NCBI GenBank assembly: GCA_017960905.1
Contig: JAGCYH010000057.1
Span: 1-42,716, forward strand
DNA from: Bacteroidales bacterium
Lineage (GTDB): Bacteria > Bacteroidota > Bacteroidia > Bacteroidales > Marinilabiliaceae
Reading direction: 5' to 3'
Length of the DNA stretch: 42,716 nt
Position 1 is the first letter of the stretch; each line of letters opens with the position of its first letter. Shown one piece after another: positions 34,150 through 42,268 of the stretch. Below the pieces are notes generated by a model. That model saw only the letters and a program-made list of their open reading frames with translations, ran no database searches and was not told the origin of the DNA. The position numbers and the translations under genes were made by a program.

Positions 34150-36732
34150 ATGAAAACTAAACTTTTACTCATTTTGGTCGCTATCGCGACTAATGTATGC
34201 TATGCCGTTGAATATGTTGACCTCGGCCTCTCTTCTGGCACGTTATGGGCTACTTGCAACGTTGGCGCAACGAATCCGTGGGACGCCGGCGATTATTTCG
34301 CGTGGGGCGAAACAGCCACCAAGACAAATTATAGTTGGTCAACATACGTACTTGCCAAAGGCGAGTCTAATAAGCTAACAAAGTATTGTGGCTACACTAA
34401 TCTTGGATATAATGGATATACTGACCATAAGATAAACCTCGACCCCGAAGACGATGCCGCAAGGGCTAATATGGGTTCGGGATGGTGTATGCCAACTTCT
34501 GCGCAATGGCAGATGTTGTGGGAAGAGTGTTATTGGGAATGGACGAATAGTTATGCCGGCCATGGCGTAAAAGGTTACATAGTTTATCGCTCTGTCGATA
34601 AAACGAAGGATAAAAAACATACCAAAGGTACAAGCTACGTTTATTCAATATCAAACGATGTACATATCTTTCTCCCTCAAGCAGGGTCGTATAGTAATAC
34701 TTCACTTGTTAATGATAATTGGCTTGATTATTGGTCGGCCTCTGTTTTTGAATCTAACCCGAAATCGTCATATGTCTTTAGTGCTGAAGAGAATCAGGAT
34801 GCAGCGGTTGCTGTAATGAGTAGATGCACAGGAAATCCTGTTCGAGCAATTAGTACTACAAGATACGATTTGTGGATTTGCGGTGTGCAGATAGACGAAA
34901 TCAACTGTACGGATATTGCCGCGGACGTTTCTGGTGTGACAGGCACTGTAAATTATGATCCTTCGACAAACACACTTACCTTGCAAAATGCCATTATTGA
35001 TGCTGAAGGTACATACGCTATTCACGACTCCATACCGAATCTGAAGATAAATGTGCTTGGTACGAATACTCTTAATAGTACGAATAACTATTCATGTATT
35101 CGCCTCGATAAAAGCACTGAAATAACTGGCGGAGGTTGCCTTAACGTTAAGGCTGTAGGCGACGGACTAGGCATATTCCTTTATAACACGAATAAAATGA
35201 CTCATACAGAGGATATTACGCTGTCGGTTACGGGTTACACCGAACTTTATGCCGAAGGCATGTCGGGCATATCAGGCTATGGTAACGAAGAGTCGATGAG
35301 CCAAACCTACGGTGCTGTTCTCTCTGTAAACAACTCGAAAGTAACTGCCGCTTTCCATGGCAATACAAGTGTGCTGCAGCCATGGCGTCAAGGCGGCGGC
35401 ATTGAGTACCTTCATGCCCTCAATCTCGACGGTGTCGAGATTATCAGCCCGCGCAATGTCGGATTTGTCCCGAAAACAATGAAAAATATAGTCAATGCTA
35501 CTGATAATACTCTCGTTTCTAACGAAGTAGTAATATCTGTTGTTGAGCCTTCGTTTGAGGGAGGAGTTCTACCGGGCAAATTCTCAGTTAGTAGTACTAA
35601 GCAAGTGCAGTTCTCACAAGGCAATCTTCAGTATCATCCTCACGACAATGTCTGGCGGTTTGCCGAGCGCCAGTATGATCTTGTTGATAATAATACCGAG
35701 AATCATTCAATAAATAGTTATACAGCTGATTTCAATGGCTGGATCGACCTCTTCGGTTGGGGAACAAGTGGCTGGTCCGGAAGTGGTGCCGAGAACTACC
35801 AGCCATATAGTACCAGTCAGGCATATTCCTCTTACGGACCTGTCTTCAGCTCAGAGACTGGAGCCAATAACGATTTAACAGGAGACAATTCCTTTGCCGA
35901 TTGGGGTGTTTATAATGCCATACAGAATGGCGGTAATCAAGCAGGATTGTGGCGTACAATGACATATTCCGAGTGGTATTATTTGCTTGAAACTCGTAGT
36001 GGAGCGAGAGATAAGTATGGTATAGCTTGTGTCTGTGGTGTGAATGGTCTTATTATTCTGCCCGATGAATGGAGTACTCCTTCTGGTATTACGTTTGAAA
36101 AAGGTTGTTCTTCTGATGGTGAAGAATATTATGCACTCAAGAACAACTTTAGCGATATACAATGGTTCCGGTTGGCTCAAGCAGGTGCTGTTTTTCTGCC
36201 TGCAGCAGGAGGGCGGAGTAATTCTAATCAAGTGTATTCTGTGAATAGGTCAGGTTTTTATTGGTCTTCAAGTAGTTCTTCTAACGAAAATTATAAAGCA
36301 CGCTATGTGAATATTTCATCGAGTGCTGTATATCGTTCGACATCTGCACGTGACCATGGGTTATCTGTTCGCTTGATAATGCCGCCTACGAGCAAAATCA
36401 CAATCACTCAGTCCGAGGGAGGCACAATAAGTTGTGTTGAGGATTATGTAAATCTCGATGCAGCGGAGATAGGCAACACACTGCACTTTACTGCCACACC
36501 ATCTGACGACTATGTGTTTGAGGCTTGGAACGGTTGCTCTGCTGACGGTTCGCTGACTGTAACATCCGACGCCACAGTAACTTGTACCTTCAAACCGAAA
36601 TCGGCCACGGCGGTTAAGAACATTGGCACAGCCGCACCGAAGGTTAGCAAGGTGCTCGAGAACGGCACTATGTACATCATCAAAGGTGGTGTGAAATACA
36701 ACCTGCAAGGCGTTAAATGTGAGGGCGAATAA
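34150..36732 (+). CDS. Large secreted protein with two FISUMP-like domains
   Basis: 860 residues, signal peptide MKTKLLLILVAIATNVCYA. Domain 1 (~20-240) opens VEYVDLGLSSGTLWATCNVG, contains SGWCMPTSAQWQMLW and DYWSASVF, and ends NPVRAIS. A middle beta-rich region (~245-465) looks like a cohesin- or adhesin-type fold. Domain 2 (~475-755) runs from FSVSSTKQVQFSQGNLQY to FYWSSSSSSNENYKARYVN and LSVRLIMPP. An InlB-like beta repeat follows (~757-825, GGTISCVEDY...CTFKP). The tail KVLENGTMYIIKGGVKYNLQG resembles short C-terminal segments of Bacteroidales secreted proteins. Function unknown; surface or extracellular. AT-richer than neighbours and without long intragenic hairpins, so perhaps acquired. 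Confidence 0.8.
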   Translation: MKTKLLLILVAIATNVCYAVEYVDLGLSSGTLWATCNVGATNPWDAGDYFAWGETATKTNYSWSTYVLAKGESNKLTKYCGYTNLGYNGYTDHKINLDPEDDAARANMGSGWCMPTSAQWQMLWEECYWEWTNSYAGHGVKGYIVYRSVDKTKDKKHTKGTSYVYSISNDVHIFLPQAGSYSNTSLVNDNWLDYWSASVFESNPKSSYVFSAEENQDAAVAVMSRCTGNPVRAISTTRYDLWICGVQIDEINCTDIAADVSGVTGTVNYDPSTNTLTLQNAIIDAEGTYAIHDSIPNLKINVLGTNTLNSTNNYSCIRLDKSTEITGGGCLNVKAVGDGLGIFLYNTNKMTHTEDITLSVTGYTELYAEGMSGISGYGNEESMSQTYGAVLSVNNSKVTAAFHGNTSVLQPWRQGGGIEYLHALNLDGVEIISPRNVGFVPKTMKNIVNATDNTLVSNEVVISVVEPSFEGGVLPGKFSVSSTKQVQFSQGNLQYHPHDNVWRFAERQYDLVDNNTENHSINSYTADFNGWIDLFGWGTSGWSGSGAENYQPYSTSQAYSSYGPVFSSETGANNDLTGDNSFADWGVYNAIQNGGNQAGLWRTMTYSEWYYLLETRSGARDKYGIACVCGVNGLIILPDEWSTPSGITFEKGCSSDGEEYYALKNNFSDIQWFRLAQAGAVFLPAAGGRSNSNQVYSVNRSGFYWSSSSSSNENYKARYVNISSSAVYRSTSARDHGLSVRLIMPPTSKITITQSEGGTISCVEDYVNLDAAEIGNTLHFTATPSDDYVFEAWNGCSADGSLTVTSDATVTCTFKPKSATAVKNIGTAAPKVSKVLENGTMYIIKGGVKYNLQGVKCEGE

Positions 36733-36760
36733 TAATCGCTCTGAAGTCATAATTAGCACA

Positions 36761-36801
36761 AAACCAGAGTGATGCGGCTTGCCGCATCACTCTGGTTTTT
36801 T
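36761..36801. terminator. Bidirectional terminator between FISUMP-like gene and gldB
   Basis: Perfect 18-bp stem AAACCAGAGTGATGCGGC and complement with a 2-nt loop. T-run on the plus strand, and TTTTGTG on the minus strand. It serves both convergent genes. Confidence 0.88.
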
Positions 36802-37801
36802 ATGGTCGGTAGCGAGCCTCTACGAGTATCTTCTGCGCATCGGCCATCGCAAACAGCTCTGGCATAGTGGTTTCGGGGTGCTGCCGCATATAGTCGCACA
36901 CAATGCTGAAGGCGCAGTAGAGCACGGCTCGTCCGGGCGAGTCCTGCCCGAAGTACTGAGTGAACGGAGCGTCTCTGACGAGCTTGTTCCTTACAAGTTG
37001 GTCGGTGCTGTAAAGCAATTTGTTTTCAGCCAGATACGCCCACATGTCGGCTTCGGCTTTCTCACACCACTCGAGCTGCTTTTCGGTGAAACCGAAAAGC
37101 TTGGTGAGGTCGAGCGACGGCATCGAGGCTTTGGTGGCGTAGAGTATTTTTGCCTGATATATCATAGCCGAGAGTATGTCGTCTTTCTCGCTTACATCGG
37201 GGCAATTGGCGTAGTACCAGCCTTTTACGATGTCGCTCACGATATATTCGGCCGATTTGGTGTGCCGCGCGTAGAGCGGCACTTCAAGATATTGGTAGAA
37301 ACGGCATTGCGACCCCAAGTAGTGCTCTATGCCGAACGAGATGAATGTGGAGTCGACGATGATTTTCTGGCTGAAGCCCGAAAAATGGCAGTACACTTGC
37401 GGCACTGGCAGATGTGGCATATAGTATTCGATGCATCGGAATGCGTCGGTAAGTTGGTCATCTATCGATAGCTGCGCATAAACCGAATCGCAAACAGGAA
37501 GCACTTCGGCGTTTTCGGGCAAGGTTAGGAATGTGTTGAGCGACTGGCTGAAAAGCGAGTCGGTAGGGCGGCCTATGCGCAGCCCGTACTCGCAAAAGTC
37601 GGTGAAGAACGTGCCGTAGAGCGAGTCCATGCGAGCGATTTTGGCATCGAGAGTGGCGTCGCTCGGACTGAACAGGTCTCGGTAGAAAGGCCGCACTGTT
37701 ATTTGCGCGTCGATGCTGCTCGTGTCGGGGTGCTCAAATTGTCCGCCGCACGACGTAAGCGCGAAGGCGCTTACTATTATTGATATTTGTCCGAATCTCA
37801 T
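36800..37801 (-). CDS. gldB: GldB-family lipoprotein
   Basis: 333 residues. Lipoprotein signal ends at Cys18 (ALTSCGG). The body matches GldB: FYRDLFSP near the N-terminus, then FGIEHYLGSQCRFYQYLEVP, SAEYIVSDIVKGWY, LSAMIYQAKILYATKASMP, LFGFTEKQLEWCEKAE and SPGRAVLYCAFSIVCDYM. GldB is a lipoprotein needed for gliding and T9SS-linked functions in Flavobacteria and is also present in non-gliding Bacteroidetes. Its -7 box is at 37827-37834. The T9SS-type tail at the right edge of the window agrees with a T9SS-positive organism. Confidence 0.82.
   Translation of the reverse strand: MRFGQISIIVSAFALTSCGGQFEHPDTSSIDAQITVRPFYRDLFSPSDATLDAKIARMDSLYGTFFTDFCEYGLRIGRPTDSLFSQSLNTFLTLPENAEVLPVCDSVYAQLSIDDQLTDAFRCIEYYMPHLPVPQVYCHFSGFSQKIIVDSTFISFGIEHYLGSQCRFYQYLEVPLYARHTKSAEYIVSDIVKGWYYANCPDVSEKDDILSAMIYQAKILYATKASMPSLDLTKLFGFTEKQLEWCEKAEADMWAYLAENKLLYSTDQLVRNKLVRDAPFTQYFGQDSPGRAVLYCAFSIVCDYMRQHPETTMPELFAMADAQKILVEARYRP
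37078..37100. repeat. Intragenic perfect hairpin in gldB
   Basis: 10-bp arms GCTTTTCGGT/ACCGAAAAGC, 3-nt loop. Confidence 0.9.
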
Positions 37802-37826
37802 TTTTTTGCTTATTTGTTTCCCGACG

Positions 37827-37834
37827 CAAAAGTA
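37827..37834 (-). promoter_or_regulatory. -7 promoter element of gldB
   Basis: Minus-strand TACTTTTG, 26 bp before the ATG at 37801. Confidence 0.6.
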
Positions 37835-37996
37835 TAATGAAAAACGAACATTGGAAAATTACAAGCTGCGAATTGTGCCTCGAAGTTATAACTTAACTGA
37901 TAGCGCCATTATTGTTATTTTCCCCTGTCGATTGTGAAATATTTAACCGCTCAAAAAAATATTACACTTCATTTATTATTTATTAACATAAATAAT

Positions 37997-38027
37997 TTTG
38001 CAGAACCGAGAAATGCCTTTATATTTG
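37997..38027 (+). promoter_or_regulatory. Complete -33/-7 promoter of the intergenic RNA
   Basis: TTTG (37997-38000), 19-bp spacer, TATATTTG (38020-38027): an exact fit to the Bacteroides sigma consensus and the best promoter in the window. Confidence 0.75.
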
Positions 38028-38033
38028 CATCAA

Positions 38034-38112
38034 TATGTTTTTCATAGATTGGGATTTGGTTAATAAGCTGATTTAAGGGAAGGGGCTGAAGTGATTTCAG
38101 CCCCTTTTTTTT
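38034..38112 (+). ncRNA. Probable small RNA of about 75-80 nt
   Basis: A full consensus promoter is followed about 55 nt after the predicted start by a strong terminator: 11-bp stem AAGGGGCTGAA/TTCAGCCCCTT (38080-38106) and T8. The unit lies alone in the 428-bp gap between gldB and the glycosyltransferase gene, which has its own promoter. It holds a 13-codon ORF right at the 5' end (MFFIDWDLVNKLI, 38035-38076), so a small peptide is an alternative. No match to tRNA, tmRNA or a riboswitch fold that I recognise. The start is inferred from promoter position. Confidence 0.6.
38080..38112 (+). terminator. Terminator of the intergenic RNA
   Basis: 11-bp perfect stem with a 5-nt loop GTGAT and T8 tail, not positioned after any protein gene on this strand. 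Confidence 0.85.
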
Positions 38113-38202
38113 GTGCCGTTCTTTTTGCCTGTCAAATGACAGAATTTCAGAAAATTGCAATTAAAATTGCCTCTTTGTAGCCGAAGAATGAAAAAATGCC
38201 AT

Positions 38203-38210
38203 TATATTTG
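38203..38210 (+). promoter_or_regulatory. -7 promoter element of the glycosyltransferase operon
   Basis: TATATTTG, 19 bp before the ATG at 38230. It rules out the in-frame ATG at 38155 as start. Confidence 0.65.
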
Positions 38211-38229
38211 TGCGAACAAACAAAAATCT

Positions 38230-39609
38230 ATGAACAAAACGATAGAAATACTCTCGCTGCACCCGATCGACTGTCGTGGTGTGGATTGTCGGATAGCCTC
38301 GTCGTTGCAATCGACAATAGGTTTGCAGAAAACCGTAAAACTCTTAACGACCGATTATGTGGCATTGTGCCTGACGCCCGACCAGATCTCAGTCAACGTC
38401 GATTCGCTCAACCGAATGATGTACGTGGCTGAAGAGACCGGTGCGGCTATGCTCTACTCGAATTTCAACGAAGTGAAGGAAGGCGTCGTTACGCCGCACC
38501 GCCTCATTGCCTATCAGGATGGCAGCCTGCGCGACGACTTCGACTTCGGCGGCTTGGTGCTCTACCGCACCGACGCCATGACCGAAGCTGTCGAACGTAT
38601 GGTCGATGAGTACGAGTATGCGGCTCTGTACGACTTGCGTCTCAAGGTTTCGGAGCGGCACTCTATATATCATCTGCCCGAATTGCTTTACACTAAGTAC
38701 GAGACCGATTTGCGCCTCTCTGGGCGCAAACAATTCGACTATGTTGACCCGAAAAACCGCAAAGTGCAAATCGAAATGGAATCGGTTTGTACTGAGCATC
38801 TTAAGAATATCGGTGCGTACATTTCGCCGCAGTCGGCGAAATCGTGCGACGTGTCGGGCTTCTTTCCCGTCGAGGCAAGTGTGGTCATTCCGGTGTTCAA
38901 CCGCGCCATTACCATTGCCGACGCAATCAACTCGGCCCTCTCGCAAGACACTCGTTTTGAGTTCAATGTGATTGTCGTCGACAATCACAGCAACGACGGC
39001 ACGGGCGGCATCATCGACGAGATTGCCAAAAACGACCGCCGCGTGGTGCATATCGTACCTTCGCGCACCGACTTGGGCATCGGCGGTTGCTGGAACGAAG
39101 CCATCAAAAGCAGCAAGTGCGGCCGTTTCGCAGTGCAGCTCGACAGCGACGACCTTTATATTAACAAAGATACGCTTCAAACTATTGTCGACCTCTTCCG
39201 CAAAGAGGAGTGCGCCATGGTCATCGGCTCCTACAAACTCGTCAATTTCTCGCTCGAGGAATTGCCTCCCGGAATCATCGACCACAGCGAATGGACCGAC
39301 TCAAACGGACGCAACAATGCTCTGCGTATCAATGGTTTAGGTGCACCGCGCGCTTTCTTTACCGATTTGCTGCGCAAATACCCGTTCCCGAATGTCAGCT
39401 ACGGCGAGGATTACGCTGCCGGCCTTCGCATGAGCCGCGAGTATAAGATTGGCCGCATATACGACCCAATCTACCTTTGCCGTCGTTGGAAAGGCAATAC
39501 CGACGCCATGCTGTCGCAGGAACGCCTCAACGCCAACAACTATTACAAAGATTCGATACGCACTATCGAGCTCAAAGCCCGCATAAAAAGTATCTCAACT
39601 AACGATTAA
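38230..39609 (+). CDS. Glycosyltransferase family 2 protein with extra N-terminal domain
   Basis: 459 residues from the ATG at 38230. The C-terminal half is a GT-A fold: ASVVIPVFNRAITIADAINS, VIVVDNHSNDGTGGII, and DSDD as the metal-binding DxD-type motif, followed by YGEDYAAGLRMSREY. The N-terminal ~215 residues (TTDYVALCLTPDQISVN, AAMLYSNFNEVK, FGGLVLYRTDAM) look like a second, degenerate GT-A domain without a clear DxD. No membrane segments, so cytoplasmic. It heads a tight operon with DUF4922 (3 bp), SpoIID (6 bp) and TerB-like (19 bp) genes. Acceptor and sugar unknown. Confidence 0.9.
   Translation: MNKTIEILSLHPIDCRGVDCRIASSLQSTIGLQKTVKLLTTDYVALCLTPDQISVNVDSLNRMMYVAEETGAAMLYSNFNEVKEGVVTPHRLIAYQDGSLRDDFDFGGLVLYRTDAMTEAVERMVDEYEYAALYDLRLKVSERHSIYHLPELLYTKYETDLRLSGRKQFDYVDPKNRKVQIEMESVCTEHLKNIGAYISPQSAKSCDVSGFFPVEASVVIPVFNRAITIADAINSALSQDTRFEFNVIVVDNHSNDGTGGIIDEIAKNDRRVVHIVPSRTDLGIGGCWNEAIKSSKCGRFAVQLDSDDLYINKDTLQTIVDLFRKEECAMVIGSYKLVNFSLEELPPGIIDHSEWTDSNGRNNALRINGLGAPRAFFTDLLRKYPFPNVSYGEDYAAGLRMSREYKIGRIYDPIYLCRRWKGNTDAMLSQERLNANNYYKDSIRTIELKARIKSISTND
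38821..38842. repeat. Intragenic perfect hairpin in the glycosyltransferase gene
   Basis: 9-bp arms ATTTCGCCG/CGGCGAAAT, 4-nt loop, at the junction of the two halves. Confidence 0.85.
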
Positions 39610-39612
39610 ATC

Positions 39613-40497
39613 ATGACATTAAACGATGTCGATAAGTTTATAGGGCAGCAAGCGGCCGTTTGGCCGCTTGTTGCCCAAAACTATAATGCGCTCAAAAACA
39701 TTGAGATACGACGCTTCGACTTCGACGGCTTCACCATTGTCGCGCAGCACAACCCGGCTCGCATAACTTCATCGGGCGCCAACGTCGATAGCAAGGCTAT
39801 CGCCGAGCGGCCTTGTTTCCTGTGCTCTAAAAACCGGCCCAAAGAGCAAATCGCTATCGACTGGAGCGGCTATGAGATTCTGGTCAATCCGTTTCCGATT
39901 TTTGGCCGTCATCTGACTATTGCAAAAAAAGAACACGTACCGCAACAGCTGTCGCAACACGCTTGTTGTGAGTATGTTGCCGATATGTTCAGGCTCGCTT
40001 GCGAATTAAATGGAATGGCCGTATTCTACAACGGTGCCCGATGCGGAGCATCTGCCCCCGACCATTTGCACTTTCAGGCCGGCGACGCCAGTAAGTGGCC
40101 TGTTTTCAACGATTTCAAGCCCACAATGCAGCTCAAACAATATGCCCGCACCGAAGTCTCGGTGTGCAGCACCATTGGCCGCAAAGTGATACGTATCATT
40201 ACCGACCAGAGTCAAGCCGCACAAGCCGAAGTGCGCGAAGTACTTGATTCTCATAATATAAACGACAGCATGGTGAATATCGTCGCCCGGCAGGCGGGCG
40301 ACGGATTGGTGGAGTTTTACGTTATTCCCCGCCGTGCTTTCCGTCCGTGGCAGTATAGCGCCGCCGCTGATGAGCAATTGCTCATCAGTCCGGCATCTGT
40401 CGAGGTGGGCGGTATTTTCATCGTGCCGCAAAAAAAGCATTTCGAAAAACTGCAAGCGGCTGATATCGAGGATATTCTGAAACAAGTTTGTTTTTAA
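39613..40497 (+). CDS. DUF4922 protein, HIT-like nucleotidyltransferase/phosphorylase
   Basis: 294 residues, cytoplasmic. RPCFLC (Cys68, Cys71) could bind zinc. FPIFGRHLTIAKKEHVPQ and the triad-type DHLHFQ (His151-Leu-His153-Phe-Gln155) match the HxHxQ active site of galactose-1-phosphate uridylyltransferase and GDP-galactose phosphorylase-like HIT enzymes, in which the middle His is nucleotidylated. It probably transfers or releases a nucleotide from a sugar-type substrate. Placement between a glycosyltransferase and a SpoIID protein suggests a cell-surface glycan. Three hairpins lie inside. Family firm, reaction inferred. Confidence 0.85.
   Translation: MTLNDVDKFIGQQAAVWPLVAQNYNALKNIEIRRFDFDGFTIVAQHNPARITSSGANVDSKAIAERPCFLCSKNRPKEQIAIDWSGYEILVNPFPIFGRHLTIAKKEHVPQQLSQHACCEYVADMFRLACELNGMAVFYNGARCGASAPDHLHFQAGDASKWPVFNDFKPTMQLKQYARTEVSVCSTIGRKVIRIITDQSQAAQAEVREVLDSHNINDSMVNIVARQAGDGLVEFYVIPRRAFRPWQYSAAADEQLLISPASVEVGGIFIVPQKKHFEKLQAADIEDILKQVCF
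39643..39676. repeat. Intragenic long hairpin near the start of the DUF4922 gene
   Basis: 15-bp stem (GGGCAGCAAGCGGCC with GGCCGCTTGTTGCCC, one G-T pair), 4-nt loop, 30 bp after the ATG. Being so near the start it could affect translation. Confidence 0.9.
40367..40388. repeat. Intragenic perfect palindrome in the DUF4922 gene
   Basis: 22-nt palindrome, CTGATGAGCAA and complement, no loop. Confidence 0.92.
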
Positions 40498-40503
40498 ATA
40501 TAA

Positions 40504-41802
40504 ATGGAGACACCGCAAATATCAGTTGGCGTATTGGCCTCAGAATCAGTAAAATTCAGTTTTACTGAGAAATATCTTTGTCGCCAGACGAATAAAACCG
40601 TCGAAGGCGAAGGCGAGGTCATGACCGACGGACTTCAGATACTGTACAATGGCGTGCCGTTCGACAGGCTCGACTTCGAGCCCGTTGACGACAATGGTCG
40701 TTTCGAGTTGTACAACGTGCGCATCGGTATCGGTTTCCATTGGGAACGACTTGAAACACAACTTTTTAGTGGCGAATTGCATTTTGTTGTCGAAGACAAC
40801 AAAATACGCGCTATAAACCGTCTACCCATCGAGGATTACCTTTTTTGTGTGATTGCCTCGGAGATGAGCGCCACATCGTCGGCTCAGTTGCTTCGTGCTC
40901 ACGCAGTTACATCGCGCAGCTGGCTCATGGCGCAACTCGATAAGAGCAAACGTTTGCAAGGCAAGCGTTATAAATCAACAACGTTGAGCGAGTCGATGCT
41001 CATACGCTGGTACGACCGCGAAGACCATAAGCTCTTCGATGTCTGTGCCGACGACCATTGCCAGCGTTATCAGGGACTTACGCGCGCCAGCAATAGTGCT
41101 GTTCGCGACGCCATCGACGCCACTCGCGGACAGGTGATAACCTTTGGCGGCGAGATTTGCGATGCGCGTTTCTCGAAGTGCTGCGGCGGTGTTACCGAAT
41201 TGTTCGAAACTTGCTGGGAACCGGTCCAACATCCTTATTTACAGTCGTTTGTTGATGATGCCCGGCAGCCCGACGGCTTCGATACCGACCTTACAAAAGA
41301 AGACAACGCTCGCCGTTGGATTGAGAACGCGCCAAGCGCGTTCTGCAATACCAACGACGCCACCATACTGCGTCAGGTGCTCAACAGCTACGACCAGGAA
41401 ACGGCCGACTTCTACCGCTGGCGCGTGGAGTACACGGCCGAACAACTCACCGACATCGTCCGCCGCAAGACTGGCATCGATTTCGGGCTTATCACTTCAC
41501 TCGAGCCCATCGAGCGCGGTCCGTCGGGACGTATCGTCAAGCTCAGAATCACTGGCACGAAGTGTAACTTCGTGATTGGTAAAGAGTTGGAAGTGCGCCG
41601 CGCCTTGTCCGAAAGCCATCTCTACAGCTCGGCTTTTACGGTCGAGAAAAATGCCGACCGCTTCATCCTGCGTGGCGCCGGCTGGGGACATGGGGTAGGA
41701 CTGTGTCAGATTGGCGCTGCCGTGATGAGTTACAGCGGATACGATTACAAAATGATTTTAAATCATTATTTTCGCAATGCGAAAATAGAAAAGCTTTGGT
41801 AA
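40504..41802 (+). CDS. SpoIID/LytB-domain protein
   Basis: 432 residues, no signal peptide visible (starts METPQISVGVLASESVKF). The SpoIID region shows LPIEDYLFCVIASEMSATSSAQLLRAHAVTSRSW in parts (40826-40920), then TRGQVITFGGEICDARFSKCCGGVTE and, near the end, GAGWGHGVGLCQIGA. SpoIID is a lytic transglycosylase acting on stripped glycan strands during sporulation; this organism is not expected to sporulate, so the role must differ. The motif EMSA with Glu in the conserved position is present. Lack of an export signal is odd for a wall enzyme. 6 bp after DUF4922. Confidence 0.9.
   Translation: METPQISVGVLASESVKFSFTEKYLCRQTNKTVEGEGEVMTDGLQILYNGVPFDRLDFEPVDDNGRFELYNVRIGIGFHWERLETQLFSGELHFVVEDNKIRAINRLPIEDYLFCVIASEMSATSSAQLLRAHAVTSRSWLMAQLDKSKRLQGKRYKSTTLSESMLIRWYDREDHKLFDVCADDHCQRYQGLTRASNSAVRDAIDATRGQVITFGGEICDARFSKCCGGVTELFETCWEPVQHPYLQSFVDDARQPDGFDTDLTKEDNARRWIENAPSAFCNTNDATILRQVLNSYDQETADFYRWRVEYTAEQLTDIVRRKTGIDFGLITSLEPIERGPSGRIVKLRITGTKCNFVIGKELEVRRALSESHLYSSAFTVEKNADRFILRGAGWGHGVGLCQIGAAVMSYSGYDYKMILNHYFRNAKIEKLW
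41767..41787. repeat. Intragenic perfect hairpin at the 3' end of the SpoIID gene
   Basis: 10-bp arms TATTTTCGCA/TGCGAAAATA around one base, 15 bp before the gene end. Confidence 0.9.
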
Positions 41803-41821
41803 AACTTAATACTGCAACTAA

Positions 41822-42202
41822 ATGGCACTAAAAGTTAAAGATTTCATTGCACTGACTATGGCGACTCTCAAAGCCGATGGTAAAAGGAAATATTCTGAGT
41901 ATAAGGCTATTAAGGATTATGCCCAGAAACTCAATATGGACAGCCGAGAGGTGCAGCAGTGCATTGGCAACGAACTTTCTGAACCGTCGGATATCTCCGA
42001 CGTGATAAGCAGCATACACGACGAGGCCGACCGCCTTTCGGCGCTCGAGGCCTGTATTGCTGTAGCCATTGCCGACAATCTGTTCGCTCAGAAAGAAATC
42101 GACCTCTTGCTGCCTATCTGCAAGGCCTTAGGCTTCGATGAGGACACTCTGATGAACCTCACCGACCATATCTTCGCAAAAGAGGAAAAGTCTGAAGATT
42201 GA
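41822..42202 (+). CDS. Small helical protein, TerB-like
   Basis: 126 residues, acidic, all-helical pattern: LTMATLKADGKRKYSEYKAIKDYAQKLNM in parts (41850-41940), then ALEACIAVAIADNLFAQKEIDLLLPICKALGFDE in parts (42041-42140). The acidic-pair helix arrangement (ADG..., ADNLFAQKE...LGFDED) resembles TerB/DjlA-N domains, which bind metal in some cases. Last gene of the glycosyltransferase operon, 19 bp after SpoIID. Role unknown. Confidence 0.6.
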   Translation: MALKVKDFIALTMATLKADGKRKYSEYKAIKDYAQKLNMDSREVQQCIGNELSEPSDISDVISSIHDEADRLSALEACIAVAIADNLFAQKEIDLLLPICKALGFDEDTLMNLTDHIFAKEEKSED

Positions 42203-42246
42203 AAATCAGTTAGTTTCAAGTTCGTCTTGATTCGGCGTTTTCAACT

Positions 42247-42267
42247 TTCAATTCTCAATTTTCAATT
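42247..42267. repeat. Intergenic TCAATT-type repeat, copy 2
   Basis: Identical 21 bp to 16790-16810, here between the TerB-like gene and the convergent T9SS cargo gene. Confidence 0.75.
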
Positions 42268-42268
42268 A

